Source of the DNA: JBFWNZ01 sp050250795
Lineage (GTDB): Bacteria; Pseudomonadota; Alphaproteobacteria; UBA8366
Assembly (NCBI GenBank): GCA_050250795.1
Contig: JBFWNZ010000140.1
Coordinates: forward strand, 1-9,439
DNA: 9,439 bases
Reading direction: 5' to 3'
The translations under genes and the position numbers were made by a program. The notes beneath the pieces are model-generated. The model made no database searches and was not told where the DNA came from. It saw only the letters and a list, made by a program, of their open reading frames with translations. Positions 1-5,727 of this stretch are shown here, in pieces; within the stretch, counting starts at the first letter, position 1, and every line of letters begins with the position of its first letter.

Positions 1-750
1 CGGCGACGCCACGCCGCGCGCATACTGCGTGAACAGCCCGGCCTTGCCGTCGAGATAGTTGCGCGGCCCGCTCAAGCCCGCGCGCGCCAGCAGCGCGGCC
101 GTCACCGCGTTACGCGCGGCAAAGCCGGGGCCGATCCGCTTCGACAGCACATTGTCGAACAGCGACTGGTTGTTGCCGCAAAGCTGGGCATAGGCGATGG
201 CCAGTGCGTTGCCGGTCTGGGCGGCGTCCAGCCCCCACACCTTGGCCGCCGCCGCCGCGCCGGCGATGCCGCCGAACATCGTCGTGGGATGCCAGCCCTG
301 GCCCAGCGCGTCGTGGCAGGCAAGGCCCAGCCGGCAGAACACTTCCACCCCGACCGCCACCGCCAGCAGCAATTGGCGGCCCGGTACGCCGCCGGCCGCC
401 TCGGCCGCCGCCAGCGCCGCCGGCAGCACGACGCAGAAGGCGTGGATGCGGGCCGGATCGTGCTGGTCGTCGAATTCCAGCGCATGCGCCGACGCGCCGT
501 TCAGCAGCGCCGCGGTCGCCGGGCTGGCGCCGTGCCCCGCCAGCAGCACGCTGGCGGCGCCGTCGGTTTCCCAGCCGCCCATCGCCGCATGCAGCGCCGG
601 CACCCCCGGCGCCTCGCGCGCGCCGCCGATGGCGCCCAGCGTGTCCAGGATGAACAGCGCCGTGCGCCGCCGCACAGGCTCCGTCAGCCCGTCCCACGTC
701 AACGCCGCAAGCCCGTCGGCCAGTGCCCGTTCCCTGATCGCTTCGGCCAT
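1..750 (-). CDS. MmgE/PrpD family protein, N-terminal 250 residues (3' end beyond window)
   Basis: The reading frame is open from the ATG at 750 to the left edge, giving the first 250 residues; family members usually have about 450. The family includes 2-methylcitrate dehydratase (PrpD), cis-aconitate decarboxylase and iminodisuccinate epimerase, all soluble enzymes acting on small polycarboxylates. Visible family features are the N-terminal helical segment with LFILDTLGAIGGA (31-43), NGASAHALEFDD (84-95) with its conserved His and paired Asp, GWHPT (152-156) and a conserved Lys-Arg at 204-205 ahead of a GPG segment. The start is supported by an AGGGAG ribosome binding site (759-764) 8 bases upstream, which overlaps the stop codon of the amidohydrolase gene. 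With a gap of only 12 bases it is almost certainly cotranscribed, and probably translationally coupled, with that gene. The exact reaction cannot be deduced; many catabolic operons carry uncharacterised members. It is cut by the window edge and shows no sign of being broken. Confidence 0.93.
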   Translation of the reverse strand, partial: MAEAIRERALADGLAALTWDGLTEPVRRRTALFILDTLGAIGGAREAPGVPALHAAMGGWETDGAASVLLAGHGASPATAALLNGASAHALEFDDQHDPARIHAFCVVLPAALAAAEAAGGVPGRQLLLAVAVGVEVFCRLGLACHDALGQGWHPTTMFGGIAGAAAAAKVWGLDAAQTGNALAIAYAQLCGNNQSLFDNVLSKRIGPGFAARNAVTAALLARAGLSGPRNYLDGKAGLFTQYARGVASP

Positions 751-762
751 CGTCTTGACTCC

Positions 763-1812
763 CTATTGCGGCAGGTCGAGGCGGTAGAACCGCGTCGCCG
801 TGCCCGCGAACAGCGCCGCCTTCTCCGCGGCGCTGGCCCCGGCCGCCAGCCGCTTGCAGGCGTTCCAGAAGGCAGCATAGCCATAGGAGCCCTTATCGAC
901 GGGGAAATTGCTCTCGAACATGCAGCGGTCGGCGCCGAATGCCTCGATGCAGGCATCGACATAAGGCTTCCAGGTCTCGGCCAGATGCGCCGATGACGGC
1001 GGCTCCGCCAGTTCGTGGAAGCCGAAGGCGTTGATCCGCATCCCCATGCCGCCGATCTTCACGCAGACATTCGGACAGCCCGCCAGCGTGCGGATGCCGG
1101 CCGACCAGTCGCGGAACACCTCGTCGCGCTTGCCGGCATAGGAGGCGATGCCGAGCGGCCCGCCGATATGGTCCAGCACGATGCGCGTCTCGGGAAAGGC
1201 GCGCGCGAGGTCGGTCAGCTCGCCCAGCTGCGGATGGTGCAGCCAGGCGTCGAAGGACAGGCCCAGCGGCGCCAGACAGGCGAAGGCCGCGCGGAAATCG
1301 TCGGCGCTCATCAAGCCCTGCCGGGGCATGTAGGTCGGATTCAGCACCGCCTTGTCGGCGTTCCAGGTGGTGATATGGCGCACGCCCCGGAACCGCCCGC
1401 CGCCGGCGCGGATATGCGCCTCCAGCACCGGCTTCACGGCGGCGCCCAGCGTCATGTCCGCCTGCCCCACGATGCCGGCGCAGACCCGGCGGTTGCCGTA
1501 ATTGCCGCTCGCGCTCATCGCCGCCGCGCCGTTGGCGAACTCGGTCTCGCCGATGGGCTTCATCGCCTCCGGCCCGTCGGCGCGGTACATCGAATTCGCC
1601 TGCACGAACACGGTGCCGCGGATGTTGTGGCCGCTGTCCAGGTCCGCCAGCAGTTCGTCCAGCAGATAGCGCCAGCCGGGCTTGTCCCAGAGGTGGTGAT
1701 GCGGGTCGACGATGGGCAGGTCCGGCTCCAGGATGTCCTCCTGCCAGCGCCCCAGCCAGTCCTCGCGGACGGCCAGATAGTGCTGGAAACCGGGCTTCTG
1801 CTCGCTGCTCAT
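763..1812 (-). CDS. Amidohydrolase family protein (amidohydrolase_2, COG3618 type)
   Basis: This encodes 349 residues, a normal length for the amidohydrolase_2 (PF04909) TIM-barrel hydrolases, which cleave lactones and related compounds; known relatives include 2-pyrone-4,6-dicarboxylate lactonase, fuconolactonase and 4-sulfomuconolactone hydrolase. The strand-1 metal motif PIVDPHHHLWD is at 33-43 (His38 and His40). LHHPQ (191-195) and LDHIGGPLG (213-221) carry further conserved histidines. The C-terminal FESNFPVDK (299-307) sits where many relatives have a metal-binding Asp; here that residue is Asn302. The frame is open for about 235 codons upstream of the chosen ATG. The start at 1812 is preferred because AGGGAGGGAGA (1818-1828) lies 5 bases upstream, homology begins just after it, and an upstream start would overrun the preceding gene. 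That ribosome binding site overlaps the stop of the barrel gene (gap 14 bases). It is probably cytosolic, as no signal peptide is seen. The substrate is unknown. Confidence 0.94.
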   Translation of the reverse strand: MSSEQKPGFQHYLAVREDWLGRWQEDILEPDLPIVDPHHHLWDKPGWRYLLDELLADLDSGHNIRGTVFVQANSMYRADGPEAMKPIGETEFANGAAAMSASGNYGNRRVCAGIVGQADMTLGAAVKPVLEAHIRAGGGRFRGVRHITTWNADKAVLNPTYMPRQGLMSADDFRAAFACLAPLGLSFDAWLHHPQLGELTDLARAFPETRIVLDHIGGPLGIASYAGKRDEVFRDWSAGIRTLAGCPNVCVKIGGMGMRINAFGFHELAEPPSSAHLAETWKPYVDACIEAFGADRCMFESNFPVDKGSYGYAAFWNACKRLAAGASAAEKAALFAGTATRFYRLDLPQ

Positions 1813-1826
1813 GCTGTTCTCCCTCC

Positions 1827-2459
1827 CTACATCACGCCCGGCAAATGGCCGCGCCGCCAGTAGGGCGAATAGTGGTTTGCAATGTCTATTGTTCCCGCGC
1901 CGGCCGCGAAGGCCGCCGGGTCCGGCGGCCAGGCGGGATCGGGCAGCCGGTGTTCGACCAGCGCCAGATACTCGCCCGCCGCCGCATTCTCGATCCGAAA
2001 GGCGCGCAGCTGCGCCGTCCCCGGCCGTTCCGCATAGCTGCGGTGCAGGCCGTCCAGCACCGCGCGCTCGTCCGCGGCGCCCCGGAAGCGCAGCATGGTG
2101 ACACGCCCGCGTGTCGGCTGGGTGACGGTGGCGGCGGCGCCGGGCAGGATCTGCGTCGCCTCGACGCGAAGCTGGCCCTGCACGCGCGGCAGCACGCGCT
2201 TGGACCAGGGCGTGAAATTCTTTCCCGCCAGCTTCGTGTAGCCCTCGCTCTGCAGCACGGCCAGCGAATCCAGGTCGTAGAGCGCCATGTAACGCGGCCA
2301 TCCGGACACGCAGACATAGCGCAGCGCCGAGCGGAAGCCCGGACAGGCCGCCCGCTCCGGCGTGTGCTCGGTGTCGTACCAGTCGTTGAATTCCTCTTCC
2401 GAGACCGCCTGCGGCTCCATCGTCACCAGCAGCAGCCCCAGCCCGCCTTCGCCCGCCAT
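1827..2459 (-). CDS. Two-domain dimeric alpha/beta-barrel protein, function unknown
   Basis: This encodes 210 residues with no enzyme family I can name with certainty. The N-terminal half (about 7-100) starts with a hydrophobic strand, GLGLLLVTM, then EEEFNDWYDTEHTPERAACPGF (given as 21-42 in two pieces: acidic helix start, then the conserved Trp-Tyr and His-Thr-Pro-Glu-Arg), and continues with a strand around RYMALYDLD. This pattern is typical of EthD-like and DUF4286-like members of the dimeric alpha/beta-barrel superfamily. The C-terminal half (about 118-200) repeats the strand-helix-strand plan: VTMLRFRG, a helix, then EYLALVEHRL. It could therefore form a pseudo-dimeric barrel within one chain. 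Such proteins act as small isomerases, cyclases, mono-oxygenases or decomposition catalysts in catabolic operons. It is the first gene of the operon with the amidohydrolase. The start at 2459 has a modest GGGGAAA ribosome binding site (2464-2470), which lies in an inverted repeat. Confidence 0.87.
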   Translation of the reverse strand: MAGEGGLGLLLVTMEPQAVSEEEFNDWYDTEHTPERAACPGFRSALRYVCVSGWPRYMALYDLDSLAVLQSEGYTKLAGKNFTPWSKRVLPRVQGQLRVEATQILPGAAATVTQPTRGRVTMLRFRGAADERAVLDGLHRSYAERPGTAQLRAFRIENAAAGEYLALVEHRLPDPAWPPDPAAFAAGAGTIDIANHYSPYWRRGHLPGVM

Positions 2460-2463
2460 CGCG

Positions 2464-2491
2464 TTTCCCCATGTCTTCTGCTTTGGGGAAA
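2464..2491. promoter_or_regulatory. Inverted repeat covering the ribosome binding site of the barrel gene
   Basis: TTTCCCCA (2464-2471) and TGGGGAAA (2484-2491) are perfect 8-base inverted arms separated by 12 bases. On the minus strand the arm nearest the gene is TGGGGAAA, which contains the presumed ribosome binding site of the gene starting at 2459. The element could be an operator for a dimeric repressor or an RNA hairpin that hides the ribosome binding site. It is also the most A/T-rich symmetrical patch of this intergenic stretch. The symmetry is directly visible; the function is inferred. Confidence 0.5.
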
Positions 2492-2520
2492 GCCTGCGGC
2501 GGCGGGCGGCCCGGCGTCAA
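2491..2520 (-). promoter_or_regulatory. Possible sigma70-like promoter of the barrel-amidohydrolase-PrpD operon
   Basis: On the minus strand a TTGACG hexamer (2515-2520, five of six matches to the -35 consensus) is followed after 18 bases by CAGGCT (2491-2496), a very poor -10. If real, transcription would start inside the inverted repeat at 2464-2491, which would then be placed as an operator. The operon might instead be read from upstream of DUF3185, since only 73 bases separate the two genes. Confidence 0.2.
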
Positions 2521-2532
2521 CAGGAGTCGGCG

Positions 2533-2745
2533 TTACGCCCGCCGGCCGCCGAACACCATCAGCAGCCCGCCGCCGACCAGCGCCGCTGCGCCGGCGACGA
2601 TGTAGGTCATGGTGTTGTCGGAATAGCTGCCGGTCAGCGCGTGGCCGACCTCCTCCACCGGCGCGTCCGTGGCGTTCAACCCGTTGAACAGCAGGATGGC
2701 GCCGACAACGACCAGCACGGCGCCGACGATGCGTTGGATCGACAT
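2533..2745 (-). CDS. DUF3185 family small membrane protein
   Basis: This 70-residue protein matches the layout of the DUF3185 family. A short N-terminal MSIQRIVG leads into a first hydrophobic helix (about 5-22, VGAVLVVVGAILLF). An extracytoplasmic-type loop follows with NGLNATDAP and LTGSYSDNTM (23-46), then a second glycine-rich helix (about 47-66) and a basic end, GGRRA. The loop motif with Asn-Ala-Thr/Ser-Asp and the Ser-x-Asp-Asn/Lys-Thr segment are the family signature as I know it. Members are tiny inner-membrane proteins of unknown function. The start at 2745 has a strong AAGGGGGT ribosome binding site (2751-2758) about 6 bases upstream. It is divergent from the chrA-like gene and lies 73 bases upstream of the barrel gene on the same strand, so readthrough into that operon is possible but not shown. 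Confidence 0.9.
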   Translation of the reverse strand: MSIQRIVGAVLVVVGAILLFNGLNATDAPVEEVGHALTGSYSDNTMTYIVAGAAALVGGGLLMVFGGRRA

Positions 2746-2902
2746 GATCTACCCCCTTGTCCATCGGCCGCACCGGCGGCGCGGCCTGTCGCCGGATAGA
2801 ACGGGGGCCGTACCGAAGCGGTTCCCGCCCCGTAACGAAACTTCGCTTTCGGGGCCGCGCGGTTTCATGGAACAGTTCCGGCGGCAGCAACGGGGGAACG
2901 CC
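2746..2902. promoter_or_regulatory. Divergent intergenic region between DUF3185 and chrA-like gene
   Basis: These 157 bases must carry the promoters of both divergent genes, but no convincing -35/-10 pair is seen. An inverted repeat CGAAA (2836-2840), spacer CTTCGC, TTTCG (2847-2851) is present, with possible extension of the stem by GCCC/GGGC outside a 5-base bulge. It could be an operator or a leader hairpin of the chrA transcript. The symmetry is short and may be chance. Confidence 0.3.
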
Positions 2903-4123
2903 ATGACCGAAGCAACCGAAGCGGCGCCGGAGCGGCGCGGCAACGCAGGCGAAGTGTTCCGCGCCTTCCTTAAGCTGGGCTTCACCTCCTTCGGCGGGCC
3001 CATCGCGCATCTGGGCTATTTCCGAGACGAGTTGGTGGTGCGCCGGCGCTGGGTGGACGAGCAGGGCTATGCCGACCTCGTCGCGCTATGCCAGTTCCTG
3101 CCCGGCCCGGCATCCAGCCAGGTGGGCTTCGCTCTCGGTCTCCTGCGCGGCGGCCCGCTGGGCGCGCTCGCCGCCTGGGCGGCCTTCACCCTGCCCTCGG
3201 CCCTTGCTCTGGTGCTGTTCGCCTTCGGTGCGGATGCCATCGGCGGGCCGGTCGGTACCGGCATCGTCGCCGGCCTCAAGATCGTCGCCGTCGCCATCGT
3301 CGCACAGGCGGTATGGGGCATGGCGCGCAGCCTCTGCCCGGACCGCGAGCGTGCGGGCATCGCGCTCGCCGCCGTCCTTGTCGTCGTGTTCCTGGCGGGG
3401 TCCGCCGGGCAGGTGGCGGCCATCGCCATCGGTGGCCTCGCGGGCCTGTGGCTGTGCCGGGGCGGCGATGTACCGGTCGGCGGACATATCCGCTTTCCTG
3501 TCGCGAGGACGGCCGGCCTTGCAGCGCTCGTCCTGTTTCTCGCCCTGCTCACCGGCTTGCCGCTGCTCGCGGCGGCCGGATCGTCGCAGGCGCTGGCCGT
3601 CTTCGACGCCTTCTATCGGGCCGGTGCCCTGGTGTTCGGCGGCGGCCATGTGGTGCTGCCGCTGCTGGAGACGGAGACGGTGCGGTCCGGATGGGTCTCG
3701 GCCGACGCCTTCCTCGCCGGCTACGGCGCGGCCCAGGCCGTGCCGGGACCTCTGTTCACCTTTGCCGCCTATCTGGGCGCCGTGCTGGGGCCGGCACCGA
3801 ACGGCATCGCCGGCGCCGCGCTGGCGCTGGTCGCGCTGTTCCTGCCGGGTCTGCTGCTGGTGGTCGGCGCCGTGCCGTTCTGGGACGATTTCCGAACCCG
3901 GCCGCAGGCGCAGGCGCTGATGCGCGGCGCCAACGCCGCCGTGGTCGGCATCCTCGGCGCTGCACTCTACGACCCTGTTTTCACCAGCGCCATCCACGGC
4001 TCCCGCGCCTTCGCGCTGGCGCTCGCCGGCTTCGTGCTCCTGACCGCCTTCAAGGCTGCGCCCTGGGCGGTCGTGCTGCTCTCGGCAGCGGGCGGCGTGC
4101 TACTCGGAATGGGAACGCCCTAA
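2903..4123 (+). CDS. chrA: Chromate transporter ChrA (CHR family, long two-domain type)
   Basis: This encodes 406 residues, the usual length of the fused two-domain CHR transporters, which export chromate from the cytoplasm. The N-terminal CHR domain (about 17-185) shows FTSFGGPIAHLGYF (27-40), a basic-rich RRRWVDE segment (48-53) and QFLPGPASSQ (64-73). The C-terminal domain (about 233-405) repeats the pattern with LVFGGGHVVLPLLE (243-256) and QAVPGPLFTFAAYLG (278-292). Many hydrophobic segments indicate an integral inner-membrane protein. The ATG at 2903 is chosen because GGGGGA (2892-2897) is well placed; an in-frame ATG at 2867 lacks a ribosome binding site and would add a non-conserved basic leader. 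No chrB-like regulator or other resistance gene is visible. Its TAA overlaps the stop codon of the convergent hyuB. Not every CHR member transports chromate, so the substrate is inferred from the family. Confidence 0.95.
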   Translation: MTEATEAAPERRGNAGEVFRAFLKLGFTSFGGPIAHLGYFRDELVVRRRWVDEQGYADLVALCQFLPGPASSQVGFALGLLRGGPLGALAAWAAFTLPSALALVLFAFGADAIGGPVGTGIVAGLKIVAVAIVAQAVWGMARSLCPDRERAGIALAAVLVVVFLAGSAGQVAAIAIGGLAGLWLCRGGDVPVGGHIRFPVARTAGLAALVLFLALLTGLPLLAAAGSSQALAVFDAFYRAGALVFGGGHVVLPLLETETVRSGWVSADAFLAGYGAAQAVPGPLFTFAAYLGAVLGPAPNGIAGAALALVALFLPGLLLVVGAVPFWDDFRTRPQAQALMRGANAAVVGILGAALYDPVFTSAIHGSRAFALALAGFVLLTAFKAAPWAVVLLSAAGGVLLGMGTP

Positions 4124-5727
4124 ACCAGCCCGGCTGCCCGGTCGGCCGCCAGCGCCGCCGCCTCGCGCGCCGCCGCCGGGCCGTACCCGCCGCCGCCCGG
4201 CGTCTCCAGCACCAGTTCCTGGCCCGGCGCCAGCGTCAGCGGCTGCTTCGGATCGACCGGCCTTCCGTCCAGCAGCAGCCGCGCCGCCCGCCCGTCCGCC
4301 CCGCCCCGGAAGCCGCGCGGCGCCGACTCCGTGCGCTCCACCATGCAGGACACGGTCGCCGGGCTGCCCGAGCGCAGACGCAATGCCAGCCGCTGCCCCG
4401 CCCCGCCGCGGAACCGGCCGGCGCCGAACGATCCGGCAATCAATTCGCGCCGGGCCACCAGCAGCGGCGTCGACTGCTCCATCACCTCGACCGGCACATT
4501 CGCGACGTTGCTGGGAAAGGCGGTGGCGTCCAGGCCGTCCTTGCCGGCCCGTGCGCCCATGCCGCCGCTGCTGAAGAAGGTGAAGACATAGGGGCGCCCG
4601 CCGTCGTCGGCGCCGGACAGGGTGACGGCGCTCAGCACCGAACTGTCGGCCACCACCCGCTCGGGCAGCAACGGCGCCAGCGCGCCGAACACGGCGAAGG
4701 GAATGTACAGCCCCACCAGATGCCGCCCGCCCACCGGCGCCGGGTGGCGCGCATTCAGGATCGATGCCTCGGGTGCGTTGACCGAGACGGGGGCGAAGCT
4801 GCCGTCATTGTTTGGGGAGTCCGGTGCCAGCAGGCATTTCAGCGCGTATTGCGTGAAGGCTGTCGTAAAGTTCAGAACGCAGTTGATGCCCTTCGGTACC
4901 TGCGGCGAGGTGCCGTCGAAGGTCACGCCGATCCCGTCGCCCTCGACCGCCACCTGCACCGCGATCCGCAGCGGCCGGTCGAAGCCGTCCAGGGCGACGC
5001 TGTCGGTATAGACGCCGTCCGGCAGGGCCCGGATGGCGCGGCGCATCAGCAGCTCGGTGCGCCCCGCGATCGCGCGCGCCAGCGGCCGCAGATCGTCCAG
5101 CCCGTGCTCCGCCATCGTCTCCAACAGCCGCTTCGCCGCGGCCGCGTTGGCGGAGACCTGGGCCATCAGGTCGCCCAGGACCAGTTCGGGCGAGCGGACA
5201 TTCTGCTCGATGATCGCGAACAGCGTCGCGTCGCGCCGGCCGCGCCGGAACAGCTTCATCGGCGGGATCTGCAGCCCCTCCTCGTAGACCTCGCCCGCCG
5301 CGGCCGAGAAGATGCGGCCGCCGATGTCGACCGTGTGGCAGTTGCTGGCGGCGAAGCCGACCAGGGTCCGGCCCCGGAACACCGGCGTCGCCACCGTGAT
5401 GTCGTGCTTGTGCCCGGACACCAGCCAGGGGTCGTTGGTGATCAGCACGTCGCCCGGTTGCAGCGACCCCGCCGGAAAGGCGCGGCACAGATGCTTCATG
5501 CCGATGCCCAGGCTTCCCAAATGCCCCGGCGCGCCCTGCACCGACTGGGCCATCATCGTGCCGTCGGCGTCGAACAGGGCGGCCGACAGGTCCTCCATGT
5601 CGCCCAGCACGGCGGAAAACGCGCTGGCGACCATCGTCGCAGCCTGCTCGCTGGCGATGGCGACGAGGCGGTTCCAGCACACCTCCAGCGTCACCGGATC
5701 GAAGCCGTCCCGGATCGGATCGCTCAT
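4120..5727 (-). CDS. hyuB: Hydantoinase B/oxoprolinase family protein (HyuB-like subunit)
   Basis: This encodes 535 residues of the hydantoinase_B family (PF02538), the partner of HyuA in N-methylhydantoinase, caprolactamase, acetone carboxylase and acetophenone carboxylase complexes. It opens with DPVTLEVCWNRL (10-21). The probable metal- and substrate-binding segment TNDPWLVSGHKHDI is at 97-110 (Asp99, His106, His108, Asp109). NCHTVDIGG (129-137), EEGLQIPP (149-156), GDLMAQ (185-190), FDGTSPQ (270-276), ERTESAPRGFRGG (464-476) and TPGGGGYG (509-516) follow in family order. The start at 5727 is preferred because AGGAGAGGGG (5731-5740) precedes it and the family N-terminus begins there; the frame stays open for about 99 codons further upstream. 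Its ATG overlaps the TGA of hyuA in ATGA, implying translational coupling and equal subunit amounts. Its stop overlaps that of chrA by four bases. The substrate is undetermined, so the symbol means family membership only. Confidence 0.95.
   Translation of the reverse strand: MSDPIRDGFDPVTLEVCWNRLVAIASEQAATMVASAFSAVLGDMEDLSAALFDADGTMMAQSVQGAPGHLGSLGIGMKHLCRAFPAGSLQPGDVLITNDPWLVSGHKHDITVATPVFRGRTLVGFAASNCHTVDIGGRIFSAAAGEVYEEGLQIPPMKLFRRGRRDATLFAIIEQNVRSPELVLGDLMAQVSANAAAAKRLLETMAEHGLDDLRPLARAIAGRTELLMRRAIRALPDGVYTDSVALDGFDRPLRIAVQVAVEGDGIGVTFDGTSPQVPKGINCVLNFTTAFTQYALKCLLAPDSPNNDGSFAPVSVNAPEASILNARHPAPVGGRHLVGLYIPFAVFGALAPLLPERVVADSSVLSAVTLSGADDGGRPYVFTFFSSGGMGARAGKDGLDATAFPSNVANVPVEVMEQSTPLLVARRELIAGSFGAGRFRGGAGQRLALRLRSGSPATVSCMVERTESAPRGFRGGADGRAARLLLDGRPVDPKQPLTLAPGQELVLETPGGGGYGPAAAREAAALAADRAAGLV

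Noticed and set aside
1813..2520. A possible N-terminal extension of the amidohydrolase (frame open to 2520)
   Set aside because: The extension has no recognisable domain, overlaps the complete barrel gene in another frame, and the ATG at 1812 has a strong ribosome binding site.
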